64,000 nucleotides of DNA from the NCBI RefSeq assembly GCF_041321155.1, contig NZ_JBGGWB010000006.1:1-64000 (forward strand), written 5' to 3'. This stretch comes from Sphingomonas sp. IW22 (GTDB taxonomy: Bacteria > Pseudomonadota > Alphaproteobacteria > Sphingomonadales > Sphingomonadaceae). This document shows positions 26,993-35,949 of this stretch, piece after piece. The notes under the pieces are model-generated. The model did not search any database. It was not told where the DNA came from and saw nothing but the letters and a program-made list of their open reading frames with translations. The first letter of the stretch is position 1. Each line of letters begins with the position of its first letter. The translations under genes and the position numbers were made by a program.

Positions 26993-27703
26993 ATGCGCTT
27001 TTCGCTTCCAATTCTGTGCCTTGCGCTCGCCGCCACTGGCTGCGGTTCGCCAGAGCCACTTCAGTCGAACGGCAGTCTGACGGTGATTCAGGGCAGCTCG
27101 CTCCTTCCGCCGCCCAACCGCGGCGACCTGACCGCTGCGGATCGCCCGGCATTGATCGGCCCGCTCGACACGATTGAGGTCAGCGTATTCGGCATTCCCG
27201 ACCTTGACCGCGAAATGCAGGTCGATGCCAGCGGCCGCATCGCCATGCCGCTGGCCGGCACCGTCGACGCGCGCGGCAAGACGGCGCAGGAACTGGCCGA
27301 TGCGATCGAAGTGGCGCTCAAGGCGCATTATGTCCGCAATCCGCAAGTGACCGTGAATATCAAAAGCTCGGTCAGCCAGGTCGTGACGATTGACGGCTCG
27401 GTCGTCGAACCGGGTCTTTATCCCGTCACCAACCAGATGACGCTGATGCGCGTGGTCGCCTCCGCCAAGGGCCTGACCGAATTCGCGCGCCAGGAAGAAG
27501 TCGTCATTCTACGGACTGTCGGCGATCAGCGCATGGCGGGACTCTACGACATCGCGGCGATCCGCCGCGGCGCGTATGATGATCCGCCGATCTACGCCAA
27601 TGACGTGATCATCGTTGGCGATTCACCGCAACGCCGCCTGTTCCGTGACTTTGTCTCGTTGTCGCCGGTCCTCGCGGCGCCGCTGATCGCCGTGCTGCAA
27701 TAA
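26993..27703 (+). CDS. Polysaccharide export outer-membrane lipoprotein (Wza-like)
   Basis: 236-residue Poly_export/SLBB protein. The start at 26993 gives MRFSLPILCLALAATGCGSP, a lipoprotein signal with a lipobox-like LAATGC cleavage site. The export domain begins near IGPLDTIEVSVFGIPDLDRE, followed by QVTVNIKSSVSQVVTIDGSV and an SLBB-type repeat (GLYPVTNQMTLMRVVASAKG). It forms the outer-membrane pore for capsule or EPS secretion together with the Wzc-like kinase encoded next. Shorter than E. coli Wza, as is common in sphingomonads. Confidence 0.92.
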   Translation: MRFSLPILCLALAATGCGSPEPLQSNGSLTVIQGSSLLPPPNRGDLTAADRPALIGPLDTIEVSVFGIPDLDREMQVDASGRIAMPLAGTVDARGKTAQELADAIEVALKAHYVRNPQVTVNIKSSVSQVVTIDGSVVEPGLYPVTNQMTLMRVVASAKGLTEFARQEEVVILRTVGDQRMAGLYDIAAIRRGAYDDPPIYANDVIIVGDSPQRRLFRDFVSLSPVLAAPLIAVLQ

Positions 27704-27713
27704 GGCGCTATCG

Positions 27714-29909
27714 ATGAGTCTCGTCAGCCCCACGCTTCGCCCCGGTGCCTTGCCGACCACGCTTGCTATGCCAGGCGTCACTACTGGCGGCGATGCCATG
27801 CCGATCATTCGGCAATATCTGCGTATCGCGCTACGATGGCGTTACGTCATCTTGGGCGCGGTAGCGACGTGCTTCACTCTGGCGCTGATCGTCACGCTGT
27901 TGATGACGCCGCAATATACCGCGACTTCGACGATCGAGATTTCGCGTGAATCGAGCCAAGTCACCAATTTCCAAGGCGTCGAGCGCGAAACGAGCGTGGC
28001 CGACCAGGAATTCTATCAGACCCAATATGGCCTGCTTGAATCGCGCACACTGGCTGAGCGTGTCGCCAACCAGCTTCGCTTGGTCGATGACAAGGCGTTT
28101 TTCGAACGTTTCGGCGTCGATCAGGACGATGCCGCGTTTCGCGAGGCCAATGGCCGCTACACTGCCGGCGGGCGGGCGGCGCGACAGCGAATCGTTGGCG
28201 AAATGTTGCTCGAACATATCAACATTGTCCCGACCCGCCTGTCGCGGCTTGTCGAGATCAACTTCATCAGCCCCGACGCCGCCTTCTCGCAAAAGGTCGC
28301 CAATGCCTGGGCCGAAAACTTCATCCAGACCAATCTGGAACGTAAAGTTCAGGCGACATCCTATGGCCGCAACCTGCTTCAGCGCGAACTCGCCCAAGCC
28401 AAGGAGCGGCTCGATGAATCGCAGCGCCAGCTCGTCACCTATGCCGAGCAGCAGCGGATCATCAACCTGCCCGCGCAAGGATCGGGTGAGAACACCACCG
28501 CCGAACGGTCGATCGTCGCCGACGAACTGGCGTCGCTGAACACGGCGCTGTCGCAGGCGACTGCCGCGCGCATCGCCGCCGAAGCGCGCTTTCGCGAGGC
28601 GGGCCGCGGCGGACAGTCAAGCGAAGCGCTTCGCAACCAGGCGATCAACACGCTGCGCCAGCGCCGCGCCGAGCTGGCCGCCGACTATCAGCGCCTGATG
28701 GTGCAGTTTGAGCCGGATTATCCCCCAGCCCGCGCGCTCCAGTCACAGATCGATCAGCTCGACCGTTCGATCGCGCGCGAGGAAAGCCGAGTATCGGGAT
28801 CGGTCCAGGCCGAATATCGCCAAGCCGCCGAACAGGAAAATGCTCTTCGCGAACGCGTCGAGCGCCTGAAGTCGAACTACCTCGATCTGCGCCGCCGCAG
28901 CATCCAGTATAATATCTTTCAGCAGGAAGTGGACACCAACCGCGCACTTTATGACGGCCTGCTGCAACGCTTCAAGGAAGTCGGCGTAGCCGGGGGCGTT
29001 GGCGTCAACAATATTGCAATCGTGGACCAAGCTGATATTCCACAGGATCCGTCGAGTCCACGGCTGATACTTAATCTGGCGATCGCATTGCTTGCCGGTC
29101 TCGCCATTGGTGCCGGCCTTGCCTTCGCATTCGAACAGATGGACGAAGCGATTGCCGATCCCGGAGAGGTCGAACGTCGCCTCGGACTGCCGTTGCTAGG
29201 TTCGGTACCTAAGGTCGAGGGGGTCGAACCGCGTGAGGCCCTGCTCGACCGCAAATCCGATCTGGTCGATGCCTATCTGGCGATCCAGACCAGTCTGGGC
29301 TTCACCACCGAACATGGCGTGCCGCGTTCGCTTGCCGTCACGTCAACCCGACCGGCGGAGGGCAAGTCGACCACCGCGCTTGCCGTCGCGACGATGCTGG
29401 CGCGTTCGCACAAGAAGGTCATTCTAGTCGACGGCGACATGCGCTCACCCTCGGTCCACCATCTGGGGGGCGTCGATCATGACCGCGGCCTCAGCAACTT
29501 CCTGGCCGGACAGGACGATATCAGCCAGCTGACCTTCGACATGACCGATCTGGGCTTTACCGCGATGTCGGCGGGCCCGATCCCGCCCAATGCTGCCGAG
29601 TTGCTGACCGGCCACCGGTTGCAATTGCTGATCTCGCGCCTGTTAGAGACCTATGACCATGTCGTGATCGACAGCCCGCCGGTCATGGGCTTGGCCGACG
29701 CGCCGCTGATCGCAAGCCGAGTGGAGGGCATCGTCTATGCCGTCGAATCGCACGGCATTCGGTCAAGCCTCGTCAAAACGGCACTTCAGCGATTGCTTGG
29801 CGCTAACGCACATATCCTGGGCGGCGTTCTGACCAAGTTCGAGGCGCGTAAGGCACATTACGGCTATGGCTACGAGTACGGCTATGGCTATGGTCGCGAG
29901 AAGGGCTGA
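27714..29909 (+). CDS. Wzc-like polysaccharide co-polymerase and tyrosine autokinase
   Basis: 731-residue inner-membrane protein. Wzz domain near the N-terminus with TM1 at YVILGAVATCFTLALIVTLL, long periplasmic coiled-coil region (about 230-430), TM2 near LNLAIALLAGLAIGAGLAFA, then a cytoplasmic BY-kinase domain with Walker A STRPAEGKSTTALA (about 543) and Walker A' VILVDGDMRSPSVH (about 569). The C-terminus is a tyrosine cluster (YGYGYEYGYGYG) where autophosphorylation would occur. Controls chain length and export with the Wza-like protein. Combined in one chain as in Proteobacteria. Confidence 0.94.
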   Translation: MSLVSPTLRPGALPTTLAMPGVTTGGDAMPIIRQYLRIALRWRYVILGAVATCFTLALIVTLLMTPQYTATSTIEISRESSQVTNFQGVERETSVADQEFYQTQYGLLESRTLAERVANQLRLVDDKAFFERFGVDQDDAAFREANGRYTAGGRAARQRIVGEMLLEHINIVPTRLSRLVEINFISPDAAFSQKVANAWAENFIQTNLERKVQATSYGRNLLQRELAQAKERLDESQRQLVTYAEQQRIINLPAQGSGENTTAERSIVADELASLNTALSQATAARIAAEARFREAGRGGQSSEALRNQAINTLRQRRAELAADYQRLMVQFEPDYPPARALQSQIDQLDRSIAREESRVSGSVQAEYRQAAEQENALRERVERLKSNYLDLRRRSIQYNIFQQEVDTNRALYDGLLQRFKEVGVAGGVGVNNIAIVDQADIPQDPSSPRLILNLAIALLAGLAIGAGLAFAFEQMDEAIADPGEVERRLGLPLLGSVPKVEGVEPREALLDRKSDLVDAYLAIQTSLGFTTEHGVPRSLAVTSTRPAEGKSTTALAVATMLARSHKKVILVDGDMRSPSVHHLGGVDHDRGLSNFLAGQDDISQLTFDMTDLGFTAMSAGPIPPNAAELLTGHRLQLLISRLLETYDHVVIDSPPVMGLADAPLIASRVEGIVYAVESHGIRSSLVKTALQRLLGANAHILGGVLTKFEARKAHYGYGYEYGYGYGREKG

Positions 29910-31146
29910 GGCTGCGGTGTCGCAACGGTCCACCCGAACGTTGCTGAAGCGTAGCCGGCCCGAATGGGCGCTACGTGGCTGCCTCGCGGTTGGGGCGCTT
30001 GCGCTGGGCGCGGTTTCGATAATGCAGGCGCTAGGGTTCGTCGTGGCCGGAACTGATCCCAGCAGTGGCTATGCGCTCGCGCCCGGCGACGGCCGGATCG
30101 CCGGCAGGTACGCCGAACGACAGATCGCAGAAACGGGCAAATGGCAGCCCCGCACCGCATTGATCGCGCGAAACGCGCTGGTTGACGAGCCGATCGCGCC
30201 AGCGGCGTTGACCGCGATGGCGATCGAAGCGCAACTTCGTAGTCAACCCGGCGATGCTCGGCGCCTTCTGGTCCATTCGGATCGGCTGTCCCGGCGCAAT
30301 CTGGGCACCCGGCTACTGATGATCGAGGATGCGGTATCGCGCGGTAACATCGTCGACGCTCTGTATCATTACGACGTTGCCCTCAGGACGTCGCGCAACG
30401 CGTTCGACACGTTGTTTCCGGTGCTGTCGTCGGCACTTGGCGACCCGGCAATCGTGCCTGCGATGGCCGATCTACTGGTAAAGCAGCCCCCCTGGGGGGA
30501 GTCGTTCCTACGGTATGTGCTGACGTCGCCAGCGGAGCTCGATCCGCTGGCAAGCCTGTTCAACGCGCTGATAGACAGGGGCTTGCGCGTGCCGGGCGAC
30601 GTCATGGCGAAGCTGGTCGACACGTTTGCCACCCGGGGGGCGGTGGCAAACGCATGGTCCTTTTACGGCCGCAGTCGCACACGGCTCGACCCACGGCGCT
30701 CTCGCGACCCCGATTTTTCGGCACAACACAGCGATCCAACGATTTTTGATTGGACGCCAGTCCTAAGCGAGACAGGAATTGCCGCTTCGATCCAGCGGAC
30801 GGCCGATGGCGGCGTGTTTGAATTTTCGGCGGCGCCGACCGTCGGCGGGATCGTCCTACAACAGATGCAGGTCCTACCGGCGGGGCGCTATCGCTTGCGC
30901 GGCCAAACCGCGGATATCAACCAGTCGTCATCAGCACGGCCCTATTGGGCGTTGGTGTGCACGGACGCACGTGAGATCGGCCGCGTCGATTTGGATGCTG
31001 CCGGGCGTTTCGACGGTGTCTTTGATGTCCGCGACGACTGTCCGGCGCAGTTGCTACGCCTGATCGCCCGTCCGTCTTCGGCGGTCGGCGGTGTGTCGGG
31101 ACGGGTCGAACGTGCGATCCTCCAACCGGTTGGGATAACGCTATGA
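29890..31146 (+). CDS. EPS-cluster membrane-anchored protein of unknown function
   Basis: About 418 residues with one N-terminal transmembrane helix (GCLAVGALALGAVSIMQALG) and a large periplasmic part. The first half is alpha-helical and looks like degenerate TPR repeats. The C-terminal 120 residues are beta-rich (GGIVLQQMQVLPAGRYRLRG). Several starts are possible; 29890 or the GTG at 29917 both overlap or abut the kinase gene. Its stop overlaps the next ATG. Not recognised; a scaffold role in export is inferred from position only. Confidence 0.65.
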   Translation: MVARRAEAAVSQRSTRTLLKRSRPEWALRGCLAVGALALGAVSIMQALGFVVAGTDPSSGYALAPGDGRIAGRYAERQIAETGKWQPRTALIARNALVDEPIAPAALTAMAIEAQLRSQPGDARRLLVHSDRLSRRNLGTRLLMIEDAVSRGNIVDALYHYDVALRTSRNAFDTLFPVLSSALGDPAIVPAMADLLVKQPPWGESFLRYVLTSPAELDPLASLFNALIDRGLRVPGDVMAKLVDTFATRGAVANAWSFYGRSRTRLDPRRSRDPDFSAQHSDPTIFDWTPVLSETGIAASIQRTADGGVFEFSAAPTVGGIVLQQMQVLPAGRYRLRGQTADINQSSSARPYWALVCTDAREIGRVDLDAAGRFDGVFDVRDDCPAQLLRLIARPSSAVGGVSGRVERAILQPVGITL

Positions 31147-31484
31147 AGTGGATGGCAAACTTGGCGTTGATCGCGCTGCCCGTAGCGGCGCTATCGACGC
31201 AAATGCCAAGTCGTCAGTCCGGCACGCTGTCAGTCGCCGATCCGCAGGTTGGCCAGACGGCCCAGATTGCCACCGGTCGCGTCGGCCAGCGCCAGTCGCG
31301 GGCCCAGGTCCGCGGCGAGGTGCAGGTTCTTCCAATGATGCGTATCAGTAATCGTGTGGCCAATCGAGTGCAAACGCGCATTCGCAATCGTATCGACCGT
31401 AATTATGCTCCCTCGGCGAACGCGACGGCGCCCTTCCAAGTCGCGGCGGATCAGGCGCGGGCGGTCGACCGGGCGCGGCGCTAG
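31143..31484 (+). CDS. Small secreted basic protein with an N-R repeat region
   Basis: 113 residues. Signal peptide-like start MKWMANLALIALPVAALSTQ, then a Gln/Arg/Val-rich region and a basic repeated segment (ISNRVANRVQTRIRNRIDRN). No known domain recognised. ATGA overlap with the upstream gene indicates coupled expression within the EPS operon. It could bind acidic polysaccharide electrostatically, but this is inference from charge. Confidence 0.55.
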   Translation: MKWMANLALIALPVAALSTQMPSRQSGTLSVADPQVGQTAQIATGRVGQRQSRAQVRGEVQVLPMMRISNRVANRVQTRIRNRIDRNYAPSANATAPFQVAADQARAVDRARR

Positions 31485-31511
31485 GCCGGACAAGGTCGCA
31501 AAGGTTCAAGG

Positions 31512-33182
31512 ATGGAGCCCATCAGCATCTCCCGGCGCGGCTTGATGGCCAGTACGCTACCGGCATTGGCCGCCACGGCGTCAGCGGCATGTTCGGCCAA
31601 CGACGCTCCGATTTCGAGCGCATCGATTGTCGATGCGGCGGCTTTCGGCGCCAAGGGCGACGGCAGGACCGATGACCATCGGGCGATCACCAGCGCGCTT
31701 CAGGCCGGAAGCGTCGTGACCCTGCGACCCGGCCGGTATCGTGTCAGCGCACCGATCCAGCTGCGTGACGGTCAAGCGCTTCGAGGCGCCGGACGCGGCG
31801 GATGGGAACCCTATGACGGACGCAGTACGCCGTCGGCGGCGGGCCGCACCGAGATTATCGTTGACGCCGGCGTCGCGATCGACGCGCGCGACAGTAGCGG
31901 CGTCGAAGTGTCGGGCCTGGCCATCCGCGCCCGCGATGCGCGGCAATCGCGCTGGGCCTTTCCGCCCGGTTTTCAGGGTGGCACGGTTGGCATCGACATC
32001 GTCGGCGCGCTTCAGTTCGAAGCGCGCAACATTTCGTTTCACGGTCTGGAAACGGCGCTGTCGGCCGTCGCTGATCGCGGGCGCGCCGCGCAGATGCCAA
32101 CCCTGGCCGAATGGAGCGCACACGACTGCGACGTGGTTGCGCGCTTTGTCTCGCGAAGCGCCACCTTCGCACCGGTGCGCGATGGCCGCATCACCGGCTG
32201 CATTGCTGCCCTGCATTGCGGCACCATCGTAGACGCGCGGTATTGCGATGGACTGCGAATCGAGAACTGCCGCTTCTTCCAATGCACCGCCAATGCAGTC
32301 CGCGTCGAAAACACGCCGTTTGTCACGATTGTCGGAACCACGATGTTCGAAACCGCGGAAGCGACTCTGGTGGCGCGCGGCTGCATCGGCACGGTGCTGT
32401 CTGGCGTGCAACTTGTCCGCGCCGGCTTCTATCATCCGCCGCCCGCGGTTCAGCGACCGGCCGTCCTTCTTGAACGATGCCAGGACTTCTCGTTCGACGG
32501 CTTGATCGAGCGTCCGATGGGCCGCGCGTTCTCGATCGTTGATTGTCGCAACGTATCGATCAGCGGCACGATTGCGACGCCGTTCTGGTCCACCGGAAGC
32601 CTCGGCAGCAACGACGCAGCGATCTTCATCGAGCGATCGGCGGTTTTGGCGCTCAACGCGTCGTTTGGTGGCAGCGACTATTGGCTCGCCGTCCTTGCCG
32701 ATCCCCAGAGTGCGCCGACGGTCAGCGGCCGGATCGTGATCGAACACTCGGCCGGCGTAGCGCGCTGCGTCGGCCTGCAGGCGCCACCGCTTGGCCATAT
32801 CGTACGCACCCCGCAACCGGTATCGATCCGGGCCGGAGGAACCACCCAGATCGATACGCTGCGCATCTTTGTTCCGGCCCGCTCGGTTCTCGTATCGCGT
32901 AGTATCGGTCTGACCATCGGCCAAGCGGTTGTGCAGGCCGGAAGCGTACGCTGGAACGCCAACACAATCGAGCCGGATGGTGGCAGCGTTTCGCTGGAGC
33001 GGCAGATCATCCACGCCAACGCAACCGATCAAGGAGGTTATGCTTCGGTGCCGATCGGCATTCACAATCCACGTTCCGACGACATGACCGTGCCGGCCGG
33101 CGTGGAAGTGAGGCTGTCGCTGGCAATCGAGCCGGCCCCCAATGACGCTGGGCGACATGCACTCTATCAAAAACTTCGATAA
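31512..33182 (+). CDS. Tat-exported right-handed beta-helix protein, possible EPS lyase/hydrolase
   Basis: 556 residues. Tat-like signal ISRRGLMASTLPALAATASA followed by a cysteine (AACSAND), so it may be a lipoprotein. The pectate-lyase-superfamily N-terminal motif FGAKGDGRTDDHRAITSALQ is present, then many beta-helix rungs such as GLRIENCRFFQCTANAVRV. The fold is used by GH28 hydrolases and polysaccharide lyases. Catalytic residues cannot be assigned by eye. Lyases encoded inside EPS clusters typically trim the polymer during export. Confidence 0.75.
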   Translation: MEPISISRRGLMASTLPALAATASAACSANDAPISSASIVDAAAFGAKGDGRTDDHRAITSALQAGSVVTLRPGRYRVSAPIQLRDGQALRGAGRGGWEPYDGRSTPSAAGRTEIIVDAGVAIDARDSSGVEVSGLAIRARDARQSRWAFPPGFQGGTVGIDIVGALQFEARNISFHGLETALSAVADRGRAAQMPTLAEWSAHDCDVVARFVSRSATFAPVRDGRITGCIAALHCGTIVDARYCDGLRIENCRFFQCTANAVRVENTPFVTIVGTTMFETAEATLVARGCIGTVLSGVQLVRAGFYHPPPAVQRPAVLLERCQDFSFDGLIERPMGRAFSIVDCRNVSISGTIATPFWSTGSLGSNDAAIFIERSAVLALNASFGGSDYWLAVLADPQSAPTVSGRIVIEHSAGVARCVGLQAPPLGHIVRTPQPVSIRAGGTTQIDTLRIFVPARSVLVSRSIGLTIGQAVVQAGSVRWNANTIEPDGGSVSLERQIIHANATDQGGYASVPIGIHNPRSDDMTVPAGVEVRLSLAIEPAPNDAGRHALYQKLR

Positions 33183-33290
33183 AAACGCTTCAGGCGATGT
33201 GTGTTCGGAAAAGAACGCTATTAGCGAGCCAGTAAGAAATTAGATTCTGACTGCGGTAGTACGTTCATCGTCGACAATGGAAATACAGAC

Positions 33291-34577
33291 ATGTTGGTAT
33301 CTACGCAGAAATCACGCCAAAATCGTGCAGCGTTGTTCAGGCGGTTGCGATTTCAGCTTCCTGTCCTGTGGGGTGTATCCGTCGGTATTCCTGCATTGCT
33401 CGTCTTTTCAGGAATTCTCACGGTTGACACCTATCGGGCCGCCATCAACAGCGCGATCGCGTCGGGGCTTGCGGGACTTTTTGGCCTTCTTGCCGTGCGC
33501 CGGGTCGATTCGTTCCCCGGCGTGCGGTCCTATGCCTTCATCCTGCCGGCGCTCGCCGCAGCGTTTGGGCTCGCGCTCGTGCTGACGTTCGGCCTGCGCC
33601 TCGCCTATAGCCGATCGATCTTCCTGGGCAGTTTCTCGCTTTCGGTGCTTCTTGTTCCCGTGCTCGTCTATGTGTCGGAGCGGACGAACCGGCTCTGCTT
33701 CTATACCGTACCCGGGGGGGATGCGGACGCACTCCACGATATTCGCGGCGCCGAATGGATCCGAATGGACGAGCCGACGATGCCCCCCTTTCCGGCGATG
33801 TTAGTGGCCGATTTTCGCCACGATCATGACGACGTCTGGGAGCGTTTGCTTGCCACCGCTGCGATCAGTGGACGCGTTGTCTATCATTCAAAGCTTCTGC
33901 GCGAATCACTCACGGGCCGCGTAACGATCCAGCATCTCTCGGAGAACAGCTTCGGATCGCTCGTGCCTAATCTGGCGTACCGAAAGATCAAGCGCGTGGT
34001 CGACATCGCGGCATGCATCGTACTCGTACCCGTCCTGATCCTGCCGATGCTAGCGATTGCTGCGGCGATCCGTATGGATTCGAAAGGCCCGGTGCTCTTC
34101 AAGCAGGAGCGCATGGGATTCCGCGGCCAAGTCTTCCAGATGGTTAAGTTCCGGACGATGCGCGACCGCTTGGTCGAAGACAGCGACGCAGCCGCCCGTC
34201 ACGATGCGATGACGCGAACCGACGATGCGCGGATCACCCGCCCGGGACGTTTCCTGCGCCGGACGCGGTTGGACGAGCTGCCTCAGATCCTGAACATCCT
34301 CCGCGGGGAAATGAGCTGGATTGGGCCACGACCGGAAGCGGTCCCCTTGTCGCAATGGTATGAGCAGGAGATCCCGTTCTATAGCTATCGGCACATCATT
34401 CGTCCGGGTATCAGCGGCTGGGCGCAGGTTCATCAGGGTCATGTGACCGACCTCGACGCAATCAATGAAAAACTTGCCTACGACTTCTACTACGTGAAGT
34501 ATTTCTCGGCATGGCTCGACATGGTTATCGCTTTCCGCACCATTCCTACTATGATTGGCGGCTTCGGCGCTAAATGA
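33291..34577 (+). CDS. Second priming sugar phosphotransferase
   Basis: 428-residue polyprenyl glycosylphosphotransferase. Several N-terminal hydrophobic helices, then the catalytic domain with MDSKGPVLFKQERMGFRG, MVKFRTMRDRLVED, TRLDELPQILNILRGEMS, WIGPRPEAVPLSQWYE and IRPGISGWAQVHQGHV. Transfers a hexose-1-phosphate to undecaprenyl phosphate. Its C-terminus (RTIPTMIGGFGAK) differs from that of the enzyme at 10581, so the two are distinct paralogues. Preceded by a 108-bp gap, probably with its own promoter. The flippase follows after 22 bp. Confidence 0.9.
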   Translation: MLVSTQKSRQNRAALFRRLRFQLPVLWGVSVGIPALLVFSGILTVDTYRAAINSAIASGLAGLFGLLAVRRVDSFPGVRSYAFILPALAAAFGLALVLTFGLRLAYSRSIFLGSFSLSVLLVPVLVYVSERTNRLCFYTVPGGDADALHDIRGAEWIRMDEPTMPPFPAMLVADFRHDHDDVWERLLATAAISGRVVYHSKLLRESLTGRVTIQHLSENSFGSLVPNLAYRKIKRVVDIAACIVLVPVLILPMLAIAAAIRMDSKGPVLFKQERMGFRGQVFQMVKFRTMRDRLVEDSDAAARHDAMTRTDDARITRPGRFLRRTRLDELPQILNILRGEMSWIGPRPEAVPLSQWYEQEIPFYSYRHIIRPGISGWAQVHQGHVTDLDAINEKLAYDFYYVKYFSAWLDMVIAFRTIPTMIGGFGAK

Positions 34578-34599
34578 TCTTCATAAAGAAAGATTTCAC

Positions 34600-35949
34600 G
34601 TGACCGCCGCTGTGCATGCGTCGCATAAGCGCTTCGATCGCGACGTCGCGTGGAGCGCGTTCGCGATGCTCGTGCCGATTGCCGTCGGTCTTGTCGGTCT
34701 GCCCATCATCTTTCGAAACGTGGGCGAAACCGTCTTCAGCCTGTTTCTTCTATCCTATGGGGCGATCAACTTCGCACCGAGCCTCGACCTCGGTGTGGCG
34801 CGCACGGCTCAACGACGTATCGCCTACGCGAACTCGGTGCACCCCGAGGATCAGCGGCTGCTGGTCCGTCATTCGCTGCGACGCGCACTGACGGTCGCGA
34901 TACTTGCCGGTCTTGCTGTCGCGGTTCTGGGACTGATCCTGTTTCCCGCAGCCGGCGGCGGCCGCCCATTAGGTCTGGCGATGGTAACCGGCGTCGGTGT
35001 CGGCGTTGCTATCTATGCGAACACACAGCGCGGCGTGCTCGAAGGTCTAGGCGCCTTTTCTCGGTCGGCGCTCAATCGCGCCGGGGTCGGGGTTCTGCTG
35101 ATCGGTGCATCCCTGGCCGCATCGTTCGTCGTGCGAGACGCTGCGGTTATCAGTCTGGCTTCGCTGTTGGTACGGTTCCCGTTCGTCTGGGAGCAGGCGC
35201 GCGCCATTCGCACCGTGATGGACCGGCGCTCGGACAACCCGGATGCCGCACGTGAAGACGTCGCCGCCGGCTTCATGCGCGAAAGCGGCTGGTTCGCGCT
35301 GCTCGCACTACTTGCCGTCTCTATGTCGGGGTTCGACCGCTACATCCTGATCGCTTGGGGCGGGCTAGGCAGCGAGGCGCTGACCGTCTTTCTTGCGACG
35401 CAGGACATGGCGCTGCGCGCCATCGCTCTGCCGACGGCGCTGCTGCCAGCGCTGATGGTCCGGCTAGCCGCGTCAGCGAACCCGGCAACGGCGCGACAAT
35501 TATCGAACCGATTGTTCATCGCATTGCAGCCGCCGGTCATCATCGGGTGCCTCGGCATCGCATGGCTGCGCGAACCGATCGCCGCGATCCTTTACCCCGG
35601 CCTCGCCCGTGCCGAGACGGCGGCGTCGATTTCTATCCTGCTTTTCGGCGTAGCGGGCAGCGCGATCGCGCAATTCCCGATGACGCGGCTTGTCGCAGCC
35701 GGCCGCGCGCGCGATGCGGCGGTAATGCACCTGCTTGAATTCGCGCTATACCTCGCACTTGCGCCTTTCGTGATCGGTCGTTTCGGTGCGCCGGGAGCTG
35801 CGGCGCTTTGGTCGGGCCGGATCTGGTTGGACACCGTCCTGCTGATCGGATGGAGCGGCATCCGCCGGGCCGAGCGTAGCGCGGCGGTCGAGGCGGTGTT
35901 ACTGGCCGCATCAGGCGGCAGTCTATCGTTGCTTTGGTGGCTGACATGA
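34600..35949 (+). CDS. Lipid-linked oligosaccharide flippase (Wzx-like)
   Basis: 449-residue polytopic membrane protein of the MOP superfamily with about 12 helices, for instance FAMLVPIAVGLVGLPIIFRN and LFLLSYGAINFAPSLDLGVA. Moves undecaprenyl-linked repeat units across the inner membrane. GTG start at 34600 is chosen because it clears the upstream gene; an in-frame TTG at 34555 would overlap it. Its stop overlaps the next ATG (ATGA). Confidence 0.82.
   Translation: MTAAVHASHKRFDRDVAWSAFAMLVPIAVGLVGLPIIFRNVGETVFSLFLLSYGAINFAPSLDLGVARTAQRRIAYANSVHPEDQRLLVRHSLRRALTVAILAGLAVAVLGLILFPAAGGGRPLGLAMVTGVGVGVAIYANTQRGVLEGLGAFSRSALNRAGVGVLLIGASLAASFVVRDAAVISLASLLVRFPFVWEQARAIRTVMDRRSDNPDAAREDVAAGFMRESGWFALLALLAVSMSGFDRYILIAWGGLGSEALTVFLATQDMALRAIALPTALLPALMVRLAASANPATARQLSNRLFIALQPPVIIGCLGIAWLREPIAAILYPGLARAETAASISILLFGVAGSAIAQFPMTRLVAAGRARDAAVMHLLEFALYLALAPFVIGRFGAPGAAALWSGRIWLDTVLLIGWSGIRRAERSAAVEAVLLAASGGSLSLLWWLT

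Noticed and set aside
31581..33170. 529-codon open frame on the minus strand
   Set aside because: Antisense of the beta-helix protein gene, which has a Tat signal and the GDGRTDD motif in the right strand.
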